Assembly (NCBI GenBank): GCA_949752745.1
Contig: OX457031.1
Location: 20,084,199-20,148,198, forward strand
Source: Protula sp. h YS-2021
Taxonomy: Eukaryota; Annelida; Polychaeta; Sabellida; Serpulidae
Length of the DNA stretch: 64,000 nt
Direction: 5' to 3'
How positions within the stretch are numbered: the stretch's first letter is position 1; every line of letters begins with the position of its first letter. This document shows, piece by piece, positions 29,543 to 42,200 of the stretch. A model generated the notes under the pieces. It worked only from the letters and a program-made list of their open reading frames with translations, did no database searches and was not told the DNA's origin. A program made the position numbers and the translations under genes.

Positions 29543-31486
29543 AAAACTGTTTCATAAAAATATTATTTTACTTAAATCTATTTTTGACCTGAGAAAACAT
29601 AAGTAAAGCATTTAAAAAAATAGTTGCGTATTTTGCTTAAAGAAAGTATTATTTTCTTATGTGATCTTTTCACCAACACCGGTGCCTGACCCAAACTCTT
29701 AATAAGAAAAGGAAAACCACAATTTTAAAGTTTAATACGGTAAATACTAAGTCATGAGATGTACACCCACGCAACGAAAACTGCAATGTTTAAATAAACC
29801 TTAATTTCAATAGCGAACCAAAACAGGCTGCGTCTATTTTCGTTTAACGGAACTGAATAGAGCTGTTGATTTGGACCATTGTTCTGTCTGCACTGCATTT
29901 TGTCTCTCAGTTCCTAACAAATGAAGAATACGAATTTCAGTCTTTCTTTATGAAGGTATAAAAGTTTTTTTTTTGTAATAGTGACTGCCATAAGCTAAAC
30001 CCAAAGAACCGTATTTGAAAATTTTATTACATTCCAGTCAGAGCTATAGGCTCCGAAACGGCCGACATCTACTACTTTACATGTAATTCCTTGTACACAA
30101 AATAATATAAAAACTGCTTGATGCTAAACATGACTTAACCATATCAAATACACGATCAGATTGATTTTAGAATGAATTCGAATATTCAAAATAGCATTAA
30201 GCTGGCATCTTGGATTTTCTCTTGCGATTTGTTGCAAAACATGAGAACTCATAAAAACTTTACTGATGGCTGCTAGCCACCAATTTGATTTTTTCCGTAA
30301 TTTCAACACGATAACGCAAATATTACTAGACATATCATCAAGAAATTTGAGGGAAGGCTTAACCATTTAATTAACTAATATCAGATATGAATTTGGATTC
30401 CATTGGAATAATTAAAATGACTGCAGTTTTACATTTTATCGGCGAGTTTTTAAAATAATATCACAATGACTAAGTGACAATTTAAAGCCAAAGTTCTACA
30501 TTTGTCTATAGAAACCACAGATATATTCAGATCATGCTGTTGTTGTTCATGCTTTGGGCGTTGTGCTTCTCTGCAATCAGACGGCAGTTTCCAGATATCG
30601 CTATAATTCGCTTTACAAATTTTATATTCACGTTTTATGTTCAACAGTAGCCATAAAGAAATATTGATTTGGAAAACAGTTCTGTGCTTTAGTTAATTTT
30701 TTATATGCCACAAGGTAGTTCATTTGACCTTTACTTTGAAATACACAGGAATTGCACTTTGAGCAGTTTAAGTCAAATTTTAGGAACATGTGCCGTATTG
30801 CTACAATTTTATCTTGTGTCATCCATAAAAGAGCGGTACTCTAGCTGTGTTGCCGAATGTACATGTAGCTATGTTCATAGAAGAAAAAGTGTTTTTTTTT
30901 TGGCAATTTAATGCAATTGATGTTCAAACTTGCTTTTAATATGTTCTTCTTTGTAAATTAACATGAAGTGCTCACCTGGTTAAGCTGAACAACTATGTTA
31001 GACCCAGAGCTGTATGGATTAACCAGGTTTTACTATAATATACATCAAAGGCCAGAGCTGCGTAATTTTGGAAGATCATCGAAGAGAACCGATAGTTAAA
31101 GAATTTATCAATGTACGCTCAGTAAATTTTCAGAATGTGGCATGCAAAGACCGGTACAACGGGTCTTGCCTTCACACAGTCTACGTTGTTTATTATACAG
31201 CTAAGTGTCCATGATTTCTCGATAACTTTCTAAAGACGGAGTATAATAGCCAAAAGCGAACTCCAACATTTACTTAGGCCTGTCGTACTGGTGTTACAGG
31301 TCATTATAACGGACATCGGGTGAAAATGCACTCCTGTATGAAGAAATGGCAACTAAGGTTTTGCGTTATTTAACATTCTTACAAAGCTTTGCACAAAGCC
31401 ACTCACTCGAAAGTCATATGTATTAGCAAAAGTGACGCTTAAGAAGGCTTTGTGAGGAAACTGTAGAAAAGTTTCAGGCAATGTAC
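29543..31486. other. Unannotated AT-rich intergenic DNA
   Basis: Nothing beyond short A/T tracts and a small inverted pair CCTGGTTAA/TTAACCAGG (30976-31028) was recognised. This stretch runs up to the left target-site copy (GTAC, 31483-31486) of the LTR retrotransposon. Confidence 0.45.
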
Positions 31487-32665
31487 TTTTATGGTCCGTT
31501 TTTGGGGGTAATTTGTAACTCTAGCCACGGCGCTGTTTTAGTTAATAACTCTTATAGAATAATTAGGAAATTATCTATTGTCTTCTAGGCTCAATGGAAG
31601 CACGGGGGTTAATCTGTTATGACCGGAAATAGTCCGCAGACCAAGAAAAATATAAACTAAATACTTTCTTCTAATTTACGTCATTTTATTACTTAATCGA
31701 TAATTAACTCATTCTATTCATTTTTTCCGAACTCTCGCCTTTCCGAGAATTATATACCTTGCAATAGCGATACGCACACGTACCTTATTAAGATTTAAAT
31801 GCTATTACATAATAACCAAATCGATAATAATCATTACCTGATTTCTAGACAGCTATTTTACATCTTAGACTATACAATAAAACTTAAACGGTTACGAAGT
31901 AATAACAGTAATTAAGATGAATAAATTAACTGTACGTAACTTGCGTGATTCCTGGAATTCCTGTTTCTTTATCCGTTTCCTGCTTGAGATTCCGAGTTCG
32001 CTAAGATCCAAAAATGGCTAAGTTCTAATCAATTATTTTCTTTAATATATCCTTCGTTTTTATGTTTTTCCAATTTTTGATGTTTCCTTAACGAGGTCCG
32101 AACAGCAACTGCCTTTTTAGATTGAGCAGTTGAAGTGAGGAAAATTTAGTCGTGGTCATAAAATTTTGTTACGGAATTTCTGAGTGGTCAAAACCTGGTC
32201 ACATGAGAATTTATTATTTCATTTTTTCAGTTTTTGATTGTTTTTTAAATAAGTACCTAATTTGAAGTAATCAGTGCCTACACTTGACCAAAGTCATTTT
32301 TACCCAGGAATGTTTCTCACGCCTTGTAATACACAGTTCATGATAACTTCTTTTATCTGGTAGAAAACTGATATTGATATACATAACACACTCGAGAAAT
32401 AACAGAAAACCCTTATTTTTAAGCGTTAGATAACGCCGCTATCAGATTTTCAGAAAGAAGGACACGAATAGCTATTCTACTTAAAACATGACATTGTTGA
32501 GACTGTACACCTGTATTGGGTAATAAAGAACTTCACACTTAATTTTAAAATGTGGGCATGCCGATAAAAAGTAAAATATCTCGTTGGAGAAAAACTTATA
32601 AAAATATTAATTCAAAATATGAATATTAATTTTCCTAGAAAATTAACGAAATTCGTTTTACAATA
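31487..32665 (-). repeat. 3' LTR of the gag-only retrotransposon
   Basis: A 1179-base direct repeat of 35052-36228. The shared sequence runs from TTTTATGGTCC to TTTTACAATA on the + strand. It lies downstream of gag in the - strand sense. The internal flank just before it on the - strand (CGCCAGGTGAT) is not a convincing polypurine tract. Confidence 0.95.
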
Positions 32666-32850
32666 ATCACCTGGCGACTTAGAAATGTCGCTCCTGAGAC
32701 ATTTGGAACAAAAATATGTTGAATAGATGCAAACAAATGTACAATAAGATAAAATACACATTGTTATATCAATCTTGATGCGATACCCTACCGCTATAAC
32801 ACACAGCATCAGTATAACCCTAAGAAAAAGGTATGGAATACATTAATCGT

Positions 32851-33195
32851 TTAATTATCTGGGAGACGCGGGTATAGGAGATGAGAAGTAGGTTCAACGG
32901 ACAGTTCTTTAACAAGTGGGCCGGGCTTGTATAGAAAGGAAGCATTATAACTATGATTAATTATTTTCCGTATTTTATACGCTTGCCAGCACGAAAGCTT
33001 TACTGACTGCTGGGGAATCCAAGATTCGTCAACACTAGGACCTTCCCACACTATATCCAATTCTGGCCTGATATAAGAGGCATTGAGGTTAAGATCCTTA
33101 ACTATAAGCGTTGGATTGTGCTGTGTTACTTTGGGACATTTTGACCATTGCTTTACAATCAGATGAACGCAAGAAGTGGAATTAGAATAAATCAT
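32851..33195 (-). CDS. Unidentified ORF at the 3' end of the retrotransposon
   Basis: An open frame of 114 codons from ATG at 33195 ends 185 bases before the 3' LTR. Upstream of the ATG the frame stays open to about 33300 (roughly 148 residues stop to stop). It has four N-x-S/T sequons and a central hydrophilic stretch with ELDIVWEGPSVDESW; there is no clear membrane segment, zinc knuckle or catalytic motif. I do not recognise a family. It occupies the position where an env-like gene, a pol remnant or a captured host exon could sit; none of these is shown. It may be expressed from a spliced or downstream start, or be non-functional. Confidence 0.4.
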   Translation of the reverse strand: MIYSNSTSCVHLIVKQWSKCPKVTQHNPTLIVKDLNLNASYIRPELDIVWEGPSVDESWIPQQSVKLSCWQAYKIRKIINHSYNASFLYKPGPLVKELSVEPTSHLLYPRLPDN

Positions 33196-33610
33196 TATAA
33201 TTGCCCCATGCGGCTTATAAAGGTGGCTGACGATACTGTAGACGATAGCTGTGTTGACGGGGTATATTTTGTTGTTTGGTTGTGTTAGGATTTTGCGCTA
33301 AACTAGTTGCAGTCGTGGTGATATGTTTATTTTGCTTTTGATGTTTAGTTTGTTGAGTTGCTACCTGTTCTTGTGTTTGTGTTGAATGTGTGAGCTTTGT
33401 TGCGATATGTTTATGGTTGTTATCATTTTGATATCTTTGCTTAAATTTTGTGGTTTGATATTGTTGCGGTTTGAAGTGATTATTATTTGTGATAAGTTTA
33501 TGTTTGTTTGGGGTTTGTTTGTGCGTTTGTTTGCGTTTGTATTCCGTTGCATGAGCATACCCTGTAAAAGTATGCCTATCTCTGCTAGTGGAGATAGGCG
33601 CGCGTCCCTA

Positions 33611-34723
33611 TTATTTGTTAGTGCGCGTTGATGTTTGTCGGTATGAGCTGTTTTGGGGTGAACGGCACAGTTGTTTGAAGTGTCCGGTTTTTCCGCATTT
33701 GTGGCAGAGTTTTCCAAACGCTGGACAGTCGTTCGACAAGTGCGATGTGCCGCAACGAGAACAGTTTTTAATGTGGATTGGTTTTTTGGCTGTTTGACTG
33801 GGGATGTTGTGGTGTCGCTGGGTGCTTTGAGGTTGTTTTGCATGTTGTGGATTGTGTGTTTTGTGAAAGTGTTTTGTTTTTGAGTGATCCTGGTATGTGT
33901 ATCTGTTTTTGTGTGGATAAGGCGAGTATGGTTTTGAAATAGCATTGACTGATGCAGTGTTTTGCTCGGACTCCAAAGCGAAAGTTTGTAGCTGAAGAGC
34001 TATCTCCGACTGTCTTGCTATCAATCGAAGAGCGTTCCATGTATTGCATGTGTGAATGGATGGTGATAAAGCAACATCCTTCACAATCGCATGCTTAAAA
34101 TTTTGTCTTGCGAGTTGAACTGCAGAATCAACTGGGATGTTTGCATCCCTAGCTAATTTTGACATGGTATCGATGTATTCGTCAACGGACTCTTTGGGTC
34201 CTTGACGATTTTGAAAGAACTTGCGAGATGTTTCTGCTTTTGTCTCGTGAACAAATCGACTATTAAACTCTGCAATGAATAAATCTTTGGTTAATTTTGT
34301 TTCTTCAGACAATGTCTCCGCCCAGGTTTTAGCACTTCCTTTGAAATGAGCTATGCAGAATCGGCTGAAACTAGACTGGGGTATATTGTACAACTCTGCA
34401 TAGTCCTGGAAACTGACTAACCATGACCTGGCTTTTTTTGCATCTCCTGTAAAATGTTCAATGGCTTGAGTATTAAAGGGGAAAAAGGGTATTGATGGCG
34501 CAGGAGAGTATGCCTGGTTTGTAGGGTTGGACGGGGATTGAGGGGGAATTGCTTCTGGCTCGGGCGGTATTTGCTGTTGTTCGTGTTGTTGTTCTTCGTC
34601 TTGTTCTTGGTGTATTTGTTGTTCTGGTTGCTGTTCTTGTTCTTGCTGTGCAGCAATTTGCGCTTGTGCGTCTTGGTTTTGGGAGTGACTGCGCAATTGC
34701 CTGTGATTTTCCGGGGGATTCAT
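33611..34723 (-). CDS. gag: Retrotransposon Gag polyprotein (Ty3/Gypsy type)
   Basis: A 370-aa open frame. Residues ~1-75 are Gln/Glu/Pro-rich. Residues ~80-215 carry the retrotrans_gag capsid pattern: FTGDAKKARSWLVSF, a GSAKTWAETL block, FIAEFNSRF, and QGPKESVDEYIDTMSKLA. The C-terminus has two zinc knuckles: residues 321-333 spaced C-x2-C-x3-H-x4-C (one residue short of canonical) and 340-353 canonical C-x2-C-x4-H-x4-C. Gag would form the particle shell and bind element RNA. The frame is intact, matching the young LTRs. It starts 328 bases inside the 5' LTR boundary. The overlapping second frame (33361-33945) has no protease motif and is taken as a shadow. Confidence 0.93.
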   Translation of the reverse strand: MNPPENHRQLRSHSQNQDAQAQIAAQQEQEQQPEQQIHQEQDEEQQHEQQQIPPEPEAIPPQSPSNPTNQAYSPAPSIPFFPFNTQAIEHFTGDAKKARSWLVSFQDYAELYNIPQSSFSRFCIAHFKGSAKTWAETLSEETKLTKDLFIAEFNSRFVHETKAETSRKFFQNRQGPKESVDEYIDTMSKLARDANIPVDSAVQLARQNFKHAIVKDVALSPSIHTCNTWNALRLIARQSEIALQLQTFALESEQNTASVNAISKPYSPYPHKNRYTYQDHSKTKHFHKTHNPQHAKQPQSTQRHHNIPSQTAKKPIHIKNCSRCGTSHLSNDCPAFGKLCHKCGKTGHFKQLCRSPQNSSYRQTSTRTNK

Positions 34724-35051
34724 GGCAAAATAAAATAAAGTGAAGGATTGGAAATAATTTAAAGATCAAATATTTTTGTGTCGAGATCTGAAAAAGATAT
34801 ATTATGACTGATCTGGATACACTGAAATAAAAATGTTTATTAATATATTTACATTGCAAACCTGCAAAAGAAATAAAATCTGAGAAAAAAGAAAGACATT
34901 CTGAGAAACCTGAAATTGGATGGTTGGTTATTGAGCCTTAAAATAACACAGAATTTAGTCTAAGTAATGTAGAAGTTCTGACATTAAACAATAATATGAA
35001 TACATTGATATATAACAGCGCAATGGGGATCTTGAAAACATCTCCACCAAT

Positions 35052-36228
35052 TTTTATGGTCCATTTTTGGGGGTAATTTGTAACTCTAGCCACGGCGCTG
35101 TTTTAGTTAATAACTCTTATAGAATATTTAGGAAATTATCTATTGTCTTCTAGGCTCAATGGAAGCACGGGGGTTAATCTGTTATGACCGGAAATAGTCC
35201 GCAGACCATGAAAAATATAAACTAAATACTTTCTTCTAATTTACGTCATTTTATTACTTAATCGATAATTAACTCATTCTATTCATTTTTCCGAACTCTC
35301 GCCTTTCCGAGAATTATATACCTTGCAATAGCGATACGCACACGTACCTTATTAAGATTTAAATGCTATTACATAATAACCAAATCTATAATAATCATTA
35401 CCTGATTTCTAGACAGCTATTTTACATCTTAGACTATACAATAAAACTTAAACGGTTACGAAGTAATAACAATAATTAAGATGAATAAATTAACTGTACG
35501 TAACTTGTGTGATTCCTGGAATTCCTGTTTCTTTATCCGTTTCCTGCTTGAGATTCCGAGTTCGCTAAGATCCAAAAATGGCTAAGTTCTAATCAATTAT
35601 TTTCTTTAATATATCCTTGGTTTTTATGTTTTTCCATTTTTGATGTTTCCTTAACGAGGTCCGAACAGCAACTGCCTTTTTAGATTGAGCAGTTGAAGTG
35701 AGGAAAATTTAGTCGTGGTCATAAAATTTTGTTACGGAATTTCTGAGTGGTCAAAACCTGGTCACATGAGAATTTATTATTTCATTTTTTCAGTTTTTGA
35801 TTGTTTTTTAAATAAGTACCTAATTTGAAGTAATCAGTGCCTACACTTGACCAAAGTCATTTTTACCCAGGAATGTTTCTCACGCCTTGTAATACACAGT
35901 TCATGATAACTTCTTTTATCTGGTAGAAAACTGATATTGATATACATAACACACTCGAGAAACAACAGAAAACCCTTATTTTTAAGCGTTAGATAACGCC
36001 GCTATCAGATTTTCAGAAAGAAGGACACGAATAGCTATTCTACTTAAAACATGACATTGTTGAGACTGTACACCTGTATTGGGTAATAAAGAACTTCACA
36101 CTTAATTTTAAAATGTGGGCATGCCGATAAAAAGTAAAATATCTCGTTGGAGAAAAACTTATAAAAATATTAATTCAAAATATGAATATTAATTTTCCTA
36201 GAAAATTAACGAAATTCGTTTTACAATA
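35052..36228 (-). repeat. 5' LTR of the gag-only retrotransposon
   Basis: A 1177-base direct repeat of 31487-32665, upstream of gag in the - strand sense, so it should carry the element promoter. The bases right after it on the - strand (ATTGGTGGAGATG) occupy the primer-binding-site position. They begin with a TGG as expected, but I could not match them confidently to a specific tRNA 3' end. Confidence 0.95.
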
Positions 36229-36232
36229 GTAC

Positions 36233-39200
36233 CAAACGGGGATTGCAACAGCAAGGGAAACTATGTGAGAGCGAAAAGATGGTATTTCTAAGGCAGGTTT
36301 GGGGGGTGTATTTATGTAATAGTAGTGATATACCATGGGGATGATGTGCTATGTCCTGGATTGGAGCACTTACAGATGCTCGATGAACTCATCGCTGCGT
36401 AGTTCCCAAATCCAATAGAGAGCACCTGCCCTATCTTTGTAACAATGACTATTTTATGTGGTCTCCTTTTCTTTTGTCATTAGTTGTTTGAGCTGGTAGC
36501 CAGACGATAGTGATTATGCAAAAGCACCTACAATTACATCTTATCTAATTTCAGTATCAAGATAATAATCAATGTGTTGTGTATTTGCCGTGACAGATAT
36601 ATGGTGATAAACCATCGATTGTGGATTGTGAGATCGGACGAATCCTGTCAAGTCCAATATGCCAGGCATCGCAGAGATTTTTATATGGGTAATCTGGAAG
36701 ACATCATCTCCATTTCCTAATATGCAGCTACTGAAGCATTGGGATTGGGATGTATTGGTACAATCACGGTCATGGACAGTCGAAGTGAAATGTAACATTG
36801 TTGGTCTTGGACAGATTGAACACATGGACAGTAGGCAGTTTAATTCCTTTGAGCAGGACCTGTCCAGTCAATGCATTTATGTAGAGAGGCATCACACGAA
36901 AATTGGAATTCTAGTGATTCCGTTGTTTAAATATTTAAAGGTCGTTATTTACAGTCGTAAAAATCCGATTCACAAAAATGATATATGCTTACGCAAAACA
37001 ATGCCGTTCCATACTGACACAGGAACACGATTTTCTCAAAAGTGAAAAGAAGCTGTATTTTGAACATCTGTAATTGCAGTAATCTAAGTAATTCGGTGTG
37101 GGGCATCTTTTTTTAACGCGCTTTACCCATATCTATCTGTCATTCTCTCTCTTCTCTCTCTGACTGAGTCTGCTCTGTTTTTCTGCTTTGTACACTGTGC
37201 AATCTGTTTATTATCAGAACTAGATGTGATAGTGGTTCGGAAGAGTCACTGGCTTGGACTGACTAACAGTTTGAAAAAAAAACGCAAGGGGATGTCCTTG
37301 ACATCCATAATGTCCCATATTCGCACATTGCTATCTAAATCTTAGTATTTAAAAATTATTTTGAAATGTTAAGCTTTGCGTTAACTTGAAAAAAAAGGCA
37401 AAAAAATATAGAGTGTGCTTTATCATAGGTAAAAGGTGGAGTGTCTCTCTTTATTTAATTAAACAGCAAAGCAAAAGGAGAGCATGTTGGTGCGTGACTG
37501 AGAGTGAAAAAAATGTGGCGTTAATTCAAAATTCAATGAAAAAAAAGTTTAAAAAAAACATAGCAGAGAGTTCAGGAGCATTCTAAGCTGGCTTATTTTT
37601 AGCAAAAAATATCGCCCTAAGACACTATTTTTATCCAACTGAAGACGATCTTGTGGTAGAGATTAACTTAGCATAATATGGATCCAAAGCTGCTTTGTAT
37701 CGGGGTAATGGAGACGTAAGTTGTAAAGGTAACCTGCAATGGGTTTTACCTGACTAAAAATGATTGTCTCATTATTTTGTTCAGTAGTTTACATTTTAGA
37801 ATGTTGGCTCTGTCAAGTATTTAGCAAAATATCCCATAAGACTACATACGTTACGTCATAAAAACTTTTTATTTGATAAATTTAATGAGAAATTGAAGTT
37901 TATTTATTGCAGAAATTTAAAAAAAAAAAAAGAACTGGAAATATATTCCTAAATTCCGAAAACATGTCGCCCGCGCATGTTTTAAATCCGCAGTGCCTCT
38001 TCAGTGGCTCTTATGTACATGTCTGTTATTTTATTATATAAGCAAAGTACTGGCTATTCGTTGCTTTTGCCCACAGGCGAGTCAGTGGCACAGATTCACT
38101 ACTGCCTCTCTGGCGAACGAAAAGTAAGCATTGGCACGGTTTGTCGAACCAAGAGGAAACAACACTAACCATTGGACACCATAGTTTTTAAAGTCAAGTA
38201 TCACTAGATCTTTAATGAAAATCCTTAATATTATATATATGCCGTGTATATAATCATATATCACCGCTTTAATACTTCTCAAAGACCGACTTTTTGGAAG
38301 CGTTAAAAAACGTTAAATGCTTCAGTATAGCCTTGAATATTTTTAACTATTAGAATATATTTATTAATTTAGATATGTCTGTGAAAGGATTAAAGATACA
38401 TCTAAATAATTTATAGACAAAAGTGATAGAAAAGTTGAAGTTGCTCTAAGATATCTTAACTATTGTAGAATATAACAAAACTGAATAAATACCACCTTTA
38501 AATTAAGACTACATCCGAAGTAAGGTCGTTTTTGTGAAGTTCGTTGCCATTCGTCGCCGTTATATAAGGTCGCTAAAATAAGACCACATTTCATAAAAAA
38601 ATACCCTCCCCCTTTTTATATAGAGCGTGTAAAACAACTAGAATTTTTTTGTTTGCATCTTTGTAAGTGCAAAAGATGCTTTCAGTTTAATAACAGATGC
38701 CTCTTAATGAGCTTTAGACACACTAGATAAATTAATATCTTATTCTAGACATGTCTTCAATATTTAAAAAAAATAAATAAATAAAAAAGAAAAAAAAAAC
38801 AAAAAGAAAATCGGATTCCATCTAGCATACAATCCACACTCTTCTCACCAGCGACTGATGCAGACCAAAGTATACATCCTTTTTAAAATGGTTACCGCAA
38901 AGAAAGAAGCACAGACACATCTAGGCATTTATAACAGTGCACAGACCCTAGTAGTCAAGTGCAGCTTGCCCCCCCCCTTCCCCCCCCCCCCCCTCCTCGC
39001 ACTCTTGAGTTCGCCCTATTTTTACGGGTCTTGTCATCATTCTACGCTCCAAAGGGGGGTGGCAGTTGAGAAGTAGTCCGGGGAGCCTTGAATGACGCAA
39101 ACAAGTGGCACACAAGGAGAGGCGTGTTAAGAGAGATGAATTTCTAGTATTTATTCGAAAGACAGTCTTAAGGTTTAATTAGTTGATCTGACAAGCAGTT

Positions 39201-42200
39201 TGGATTAAGTGTTGGACGTTTAAGAAGGCTGGATCTAGAATATTAAGGTATTCACTTTACTCAACATTATGGTATAAAGTTTTTTATCATTGGCACTGAT
39301 TATATTAGTTAAAGATTTTAAAAAATAATCATTTGGGCAATCATTTAAATGAAATGCATAGACATTTATTTAAATCAAGGCCTGTAGTTTGTTCATTAAT
39401 TTTATTCATTGTTCAGAATAACCTTCGCCTATTTATTCATAAAGCGACTTAAATTGATTTGGTGTGATATATCATATCACTGGAAACGGGTGCAATTCAT
39501 TTCAGTGATTGAATTAATTAATATTATACATTTAGAATCGTATTTCGAGTTAGAACACGTTTTGGGTCAGATAACAATGTCCTTTGAATATTATTCTGCT
39601 TAGTTCTTAATTACATTATCTTGCTGTTGTCTTGCTTCGTAAGGAGCTGATGAAATAAATAAATTTGCCCTAGGAAATTACTATTATGAACATTTTCGTG
39701 AGAAGGCAGCATTAAAGAACAGGGCTACGATTTGCACACTTCTTTTTCGTGTGTTAATTGGTACAGTTTGTCATTTTATTGTTCATTCGGTCACGGCATT
39801 TAAAAGCGATTTTAATTGCATTTCTTTCTTCTAAATTTTCCCCTTTTAGTCCAGTTTTATTGCTTTTTACACGATTTTTGGTCAATAGTATTACCATTAT
39901 GAAATAATACGAAATTCCAATTATAAACTTAAGGAACAGTGACATTTAAATTAATTTTATTTCAACTGCTTGCTTATCAGTGTTATCAGACTAAACAACT
40001 TCTGCTCGGTTTATCAAAACAGTACACTTGTTCTTTCGTGATGGGATAATACATATTTTAATTTTGTCTAAACTTTGTTTTCAAAGGGTATTCTCACTCG
40101 GTGTTCATACAGTCTACCTAGTACAGATTAATTGTAAATTTATTTTAAAGTGCACTTAGTATGAAAGGATAAATTTTCCCCATGGCTTCGATGGCATTAG
40201 GTACTGTCAAAAGTCGCATTCGTTATAAAAACATGATTTTAATGTATATTCAAAGCAGAACAGTCAGTGAAATTAAAGAACGTGAGTGAAAGGTGCTTTT
40301 TTAAAACTGATGTTGCATTCAAGTTACCACCAATAAATACAGCATTTATTCTGTGGTGATCTAGTTTCATTATTTAACAGGGTAATATAAGCACACTAAA
40401 ATAAGATTCGTGAAGTAATTAAATCCGGAGTTATTTCACTGATTTTGGAATTCATTTAAAGCTATATATTTTCGGGGTCTAGTTTCTTCCAAAGGCAGCC
40501 CACGCCCTTTCTTAACCAGTCTATAGCACGCCACTTGAAAACCCCGCAAGGGAGCAACAAAGTAGTTTTCGACATTCAGCTAGACGACACCGTCTCGACT
40601 GCGGTAGAGATGATGTTTAACTTGCGGGAAATGCAACACACACCCCATCCCCACGCCCCCCCCCACCCCCCACCCCCCCCCCCCCCGAAACCACATTGAG
40701 ATCTTATAGTCAAGAAGTACAGCAAAATAACCGCAGTCTCGTGTATGTTTTTGCGTTAAGAAGAAATCCTAGGAATTCCATGTAACGGTACTGTTTGAAA
40801 CTAACGCCCATGCTTTTACAAGTTGGCTGACCTTTTTCTGAACGGGTGACAATTTTTAATTCCACCTGATGGTGGTCTGGCCCTTCGCGTTCGCCTAGCC
40901 ATCGAAGCGAAGGTCAATGCCGTTCTCACCACCCCTGCCCGTTGGTATTATAATAAGAGTAATGCTATAAACAAACTAAGCTAACGGTCAAGCCGTCCAG
41001 TGGGCTGACTGAAAATATGTGACGTCATGAAATAACATCACTACACGCAGCGACTCTCGCTATAGTAAAGCATTCGAGATCGGAGAAAGAAAATTATGTG
41101 CCGGTCTAAATGTGTAAGGTTTAAAATACCTATAGGTTAGTTTTTCGATTGTGTTTTTATTTTTTATTTTAACTTTTTCTTTAATCATGCAATACGTCAG
41201 CGTAATGCTTGAATAAGAAATTGGTTAAATAATCACTGTTATTTACAGTATTTAAAAAATGTTTGACGCATTACACGTATTGCCAAGAGTGTATTCAAAA
41301 GAAAAGATAGAGTATAATGTCAATTTCAACTTTGTTTTGAACCGATTTTTATTTATAGTATTGACGTAACCCAGAATCCAAATATCCTAGGCTATGCCTA
41401 GAAAATGCTCTCCAAGATATATGTTTGTGTAAAGGCATCGGTAGGCTTCTTGCTCAAATGTGCATTGAATTTTTTTTCTGGGAGGGAAGTGGTGGGAAGC
41501 TTTTCAATTCGAAATAGGTTTGGGAAAAAAGGATTGGTTCGAGATAATGATAGGTTGTATGAGATAATGATGGGTTGTATGAGATATAAACAAGAGGAAA
41601 AAGCTTAGAAAAGATTAAAAACTTCGACATATCCGCGTTCAGATAACGATCGGTATTATTGACTTGGTGATTTGAAGTATGTTTAATAGTCTTTGTTTGT
41701 TTTATTTTTTTCGTGTGATGTACAAATACGTCATTTAACACTTAAATATGATATCCATAGTTTTGTTGGAAAAGTCCCTCATCCCTCATGAGATTGAAAG
41801 CAGCGGACTGGATGAAACCAAAAGTGACAACTGAGGGGTGGCATTTTTATTTTATTTTCCGAATGCAGCACCAAATCAAAGAGAGATGCACAAAAGCCGC
41901 TAAAGACAGGCTTGAATAGTGTAAAGAAAATAATACAGTATAAATGGTGAACGGTATTATATCGGGTATCCTTCCAGGAGCCTATTACCCACTGAATGTG
42001 TTAAAAAGATGTGCATCATTTTGTTGCCAACGCAGTATCGCACAGGGATAGGGGAGAGGGGTGCGGGGGTGGGCAGAACAGGATGCAGTTGTATGGCATC
42101 GCGTTTATATCGCCGACAGGAAGCAAGAAAACCCTGTAGCCATTTTAAAAAAAAGTGACACATGCAAAGAATGTAGACATTTTTACATGTTTCATTGGCT

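Larger units (their letters stand above)
31487..36228 (-). mobile_element. Gag-only LTR retrotransposon (Ty3/Gypsy-like), recent insertion
   Basis: Direct repeats of ~1.18 kb (31487-32665 and 35052-36228) bound a 2.39-kb internal region carrying a - strand gag. The whole element is flanked by GTAC at 31483-31486 and 36229-36232, a plausible 4-bp target-site duplication. On the - strand the LTR starts TATTGTAAAACG and ends GGACCATAAAA; a TG..CA pair sits a few bases inside each end. The LTRs differ by about ten changes by eye, so the insertion is young. No protease, reverse transcriptase, RNase H or integrase motif was found, so it must move, if at all, with proteins from an autonomous relative. 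Confidence 0.92.

Noticed and set aside
33361..33945. 194-aa frame overlapping the end of gag, as a possible pol/protease
   Set aside because: No DTG/DSG protease motif or RT signature. Asn/Thr/Gln-biased composition matches a shadow of the biased gag sequence.
31441..36260. Open reading across the reconstructed pre-insertion site of the retrotransposon
   Set aside because: The joined frame is short (about 24 codons), has a stop immediately upstream and matches no family, so an interrupted gene cannot be supported.
40640..40686. Long poly-C runs here and elsewhere as functional quadruplex sites
   Set aside because: They are homopolymers whose length may be sequencing or assembly estimates. 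No positional link to a gene was seen.
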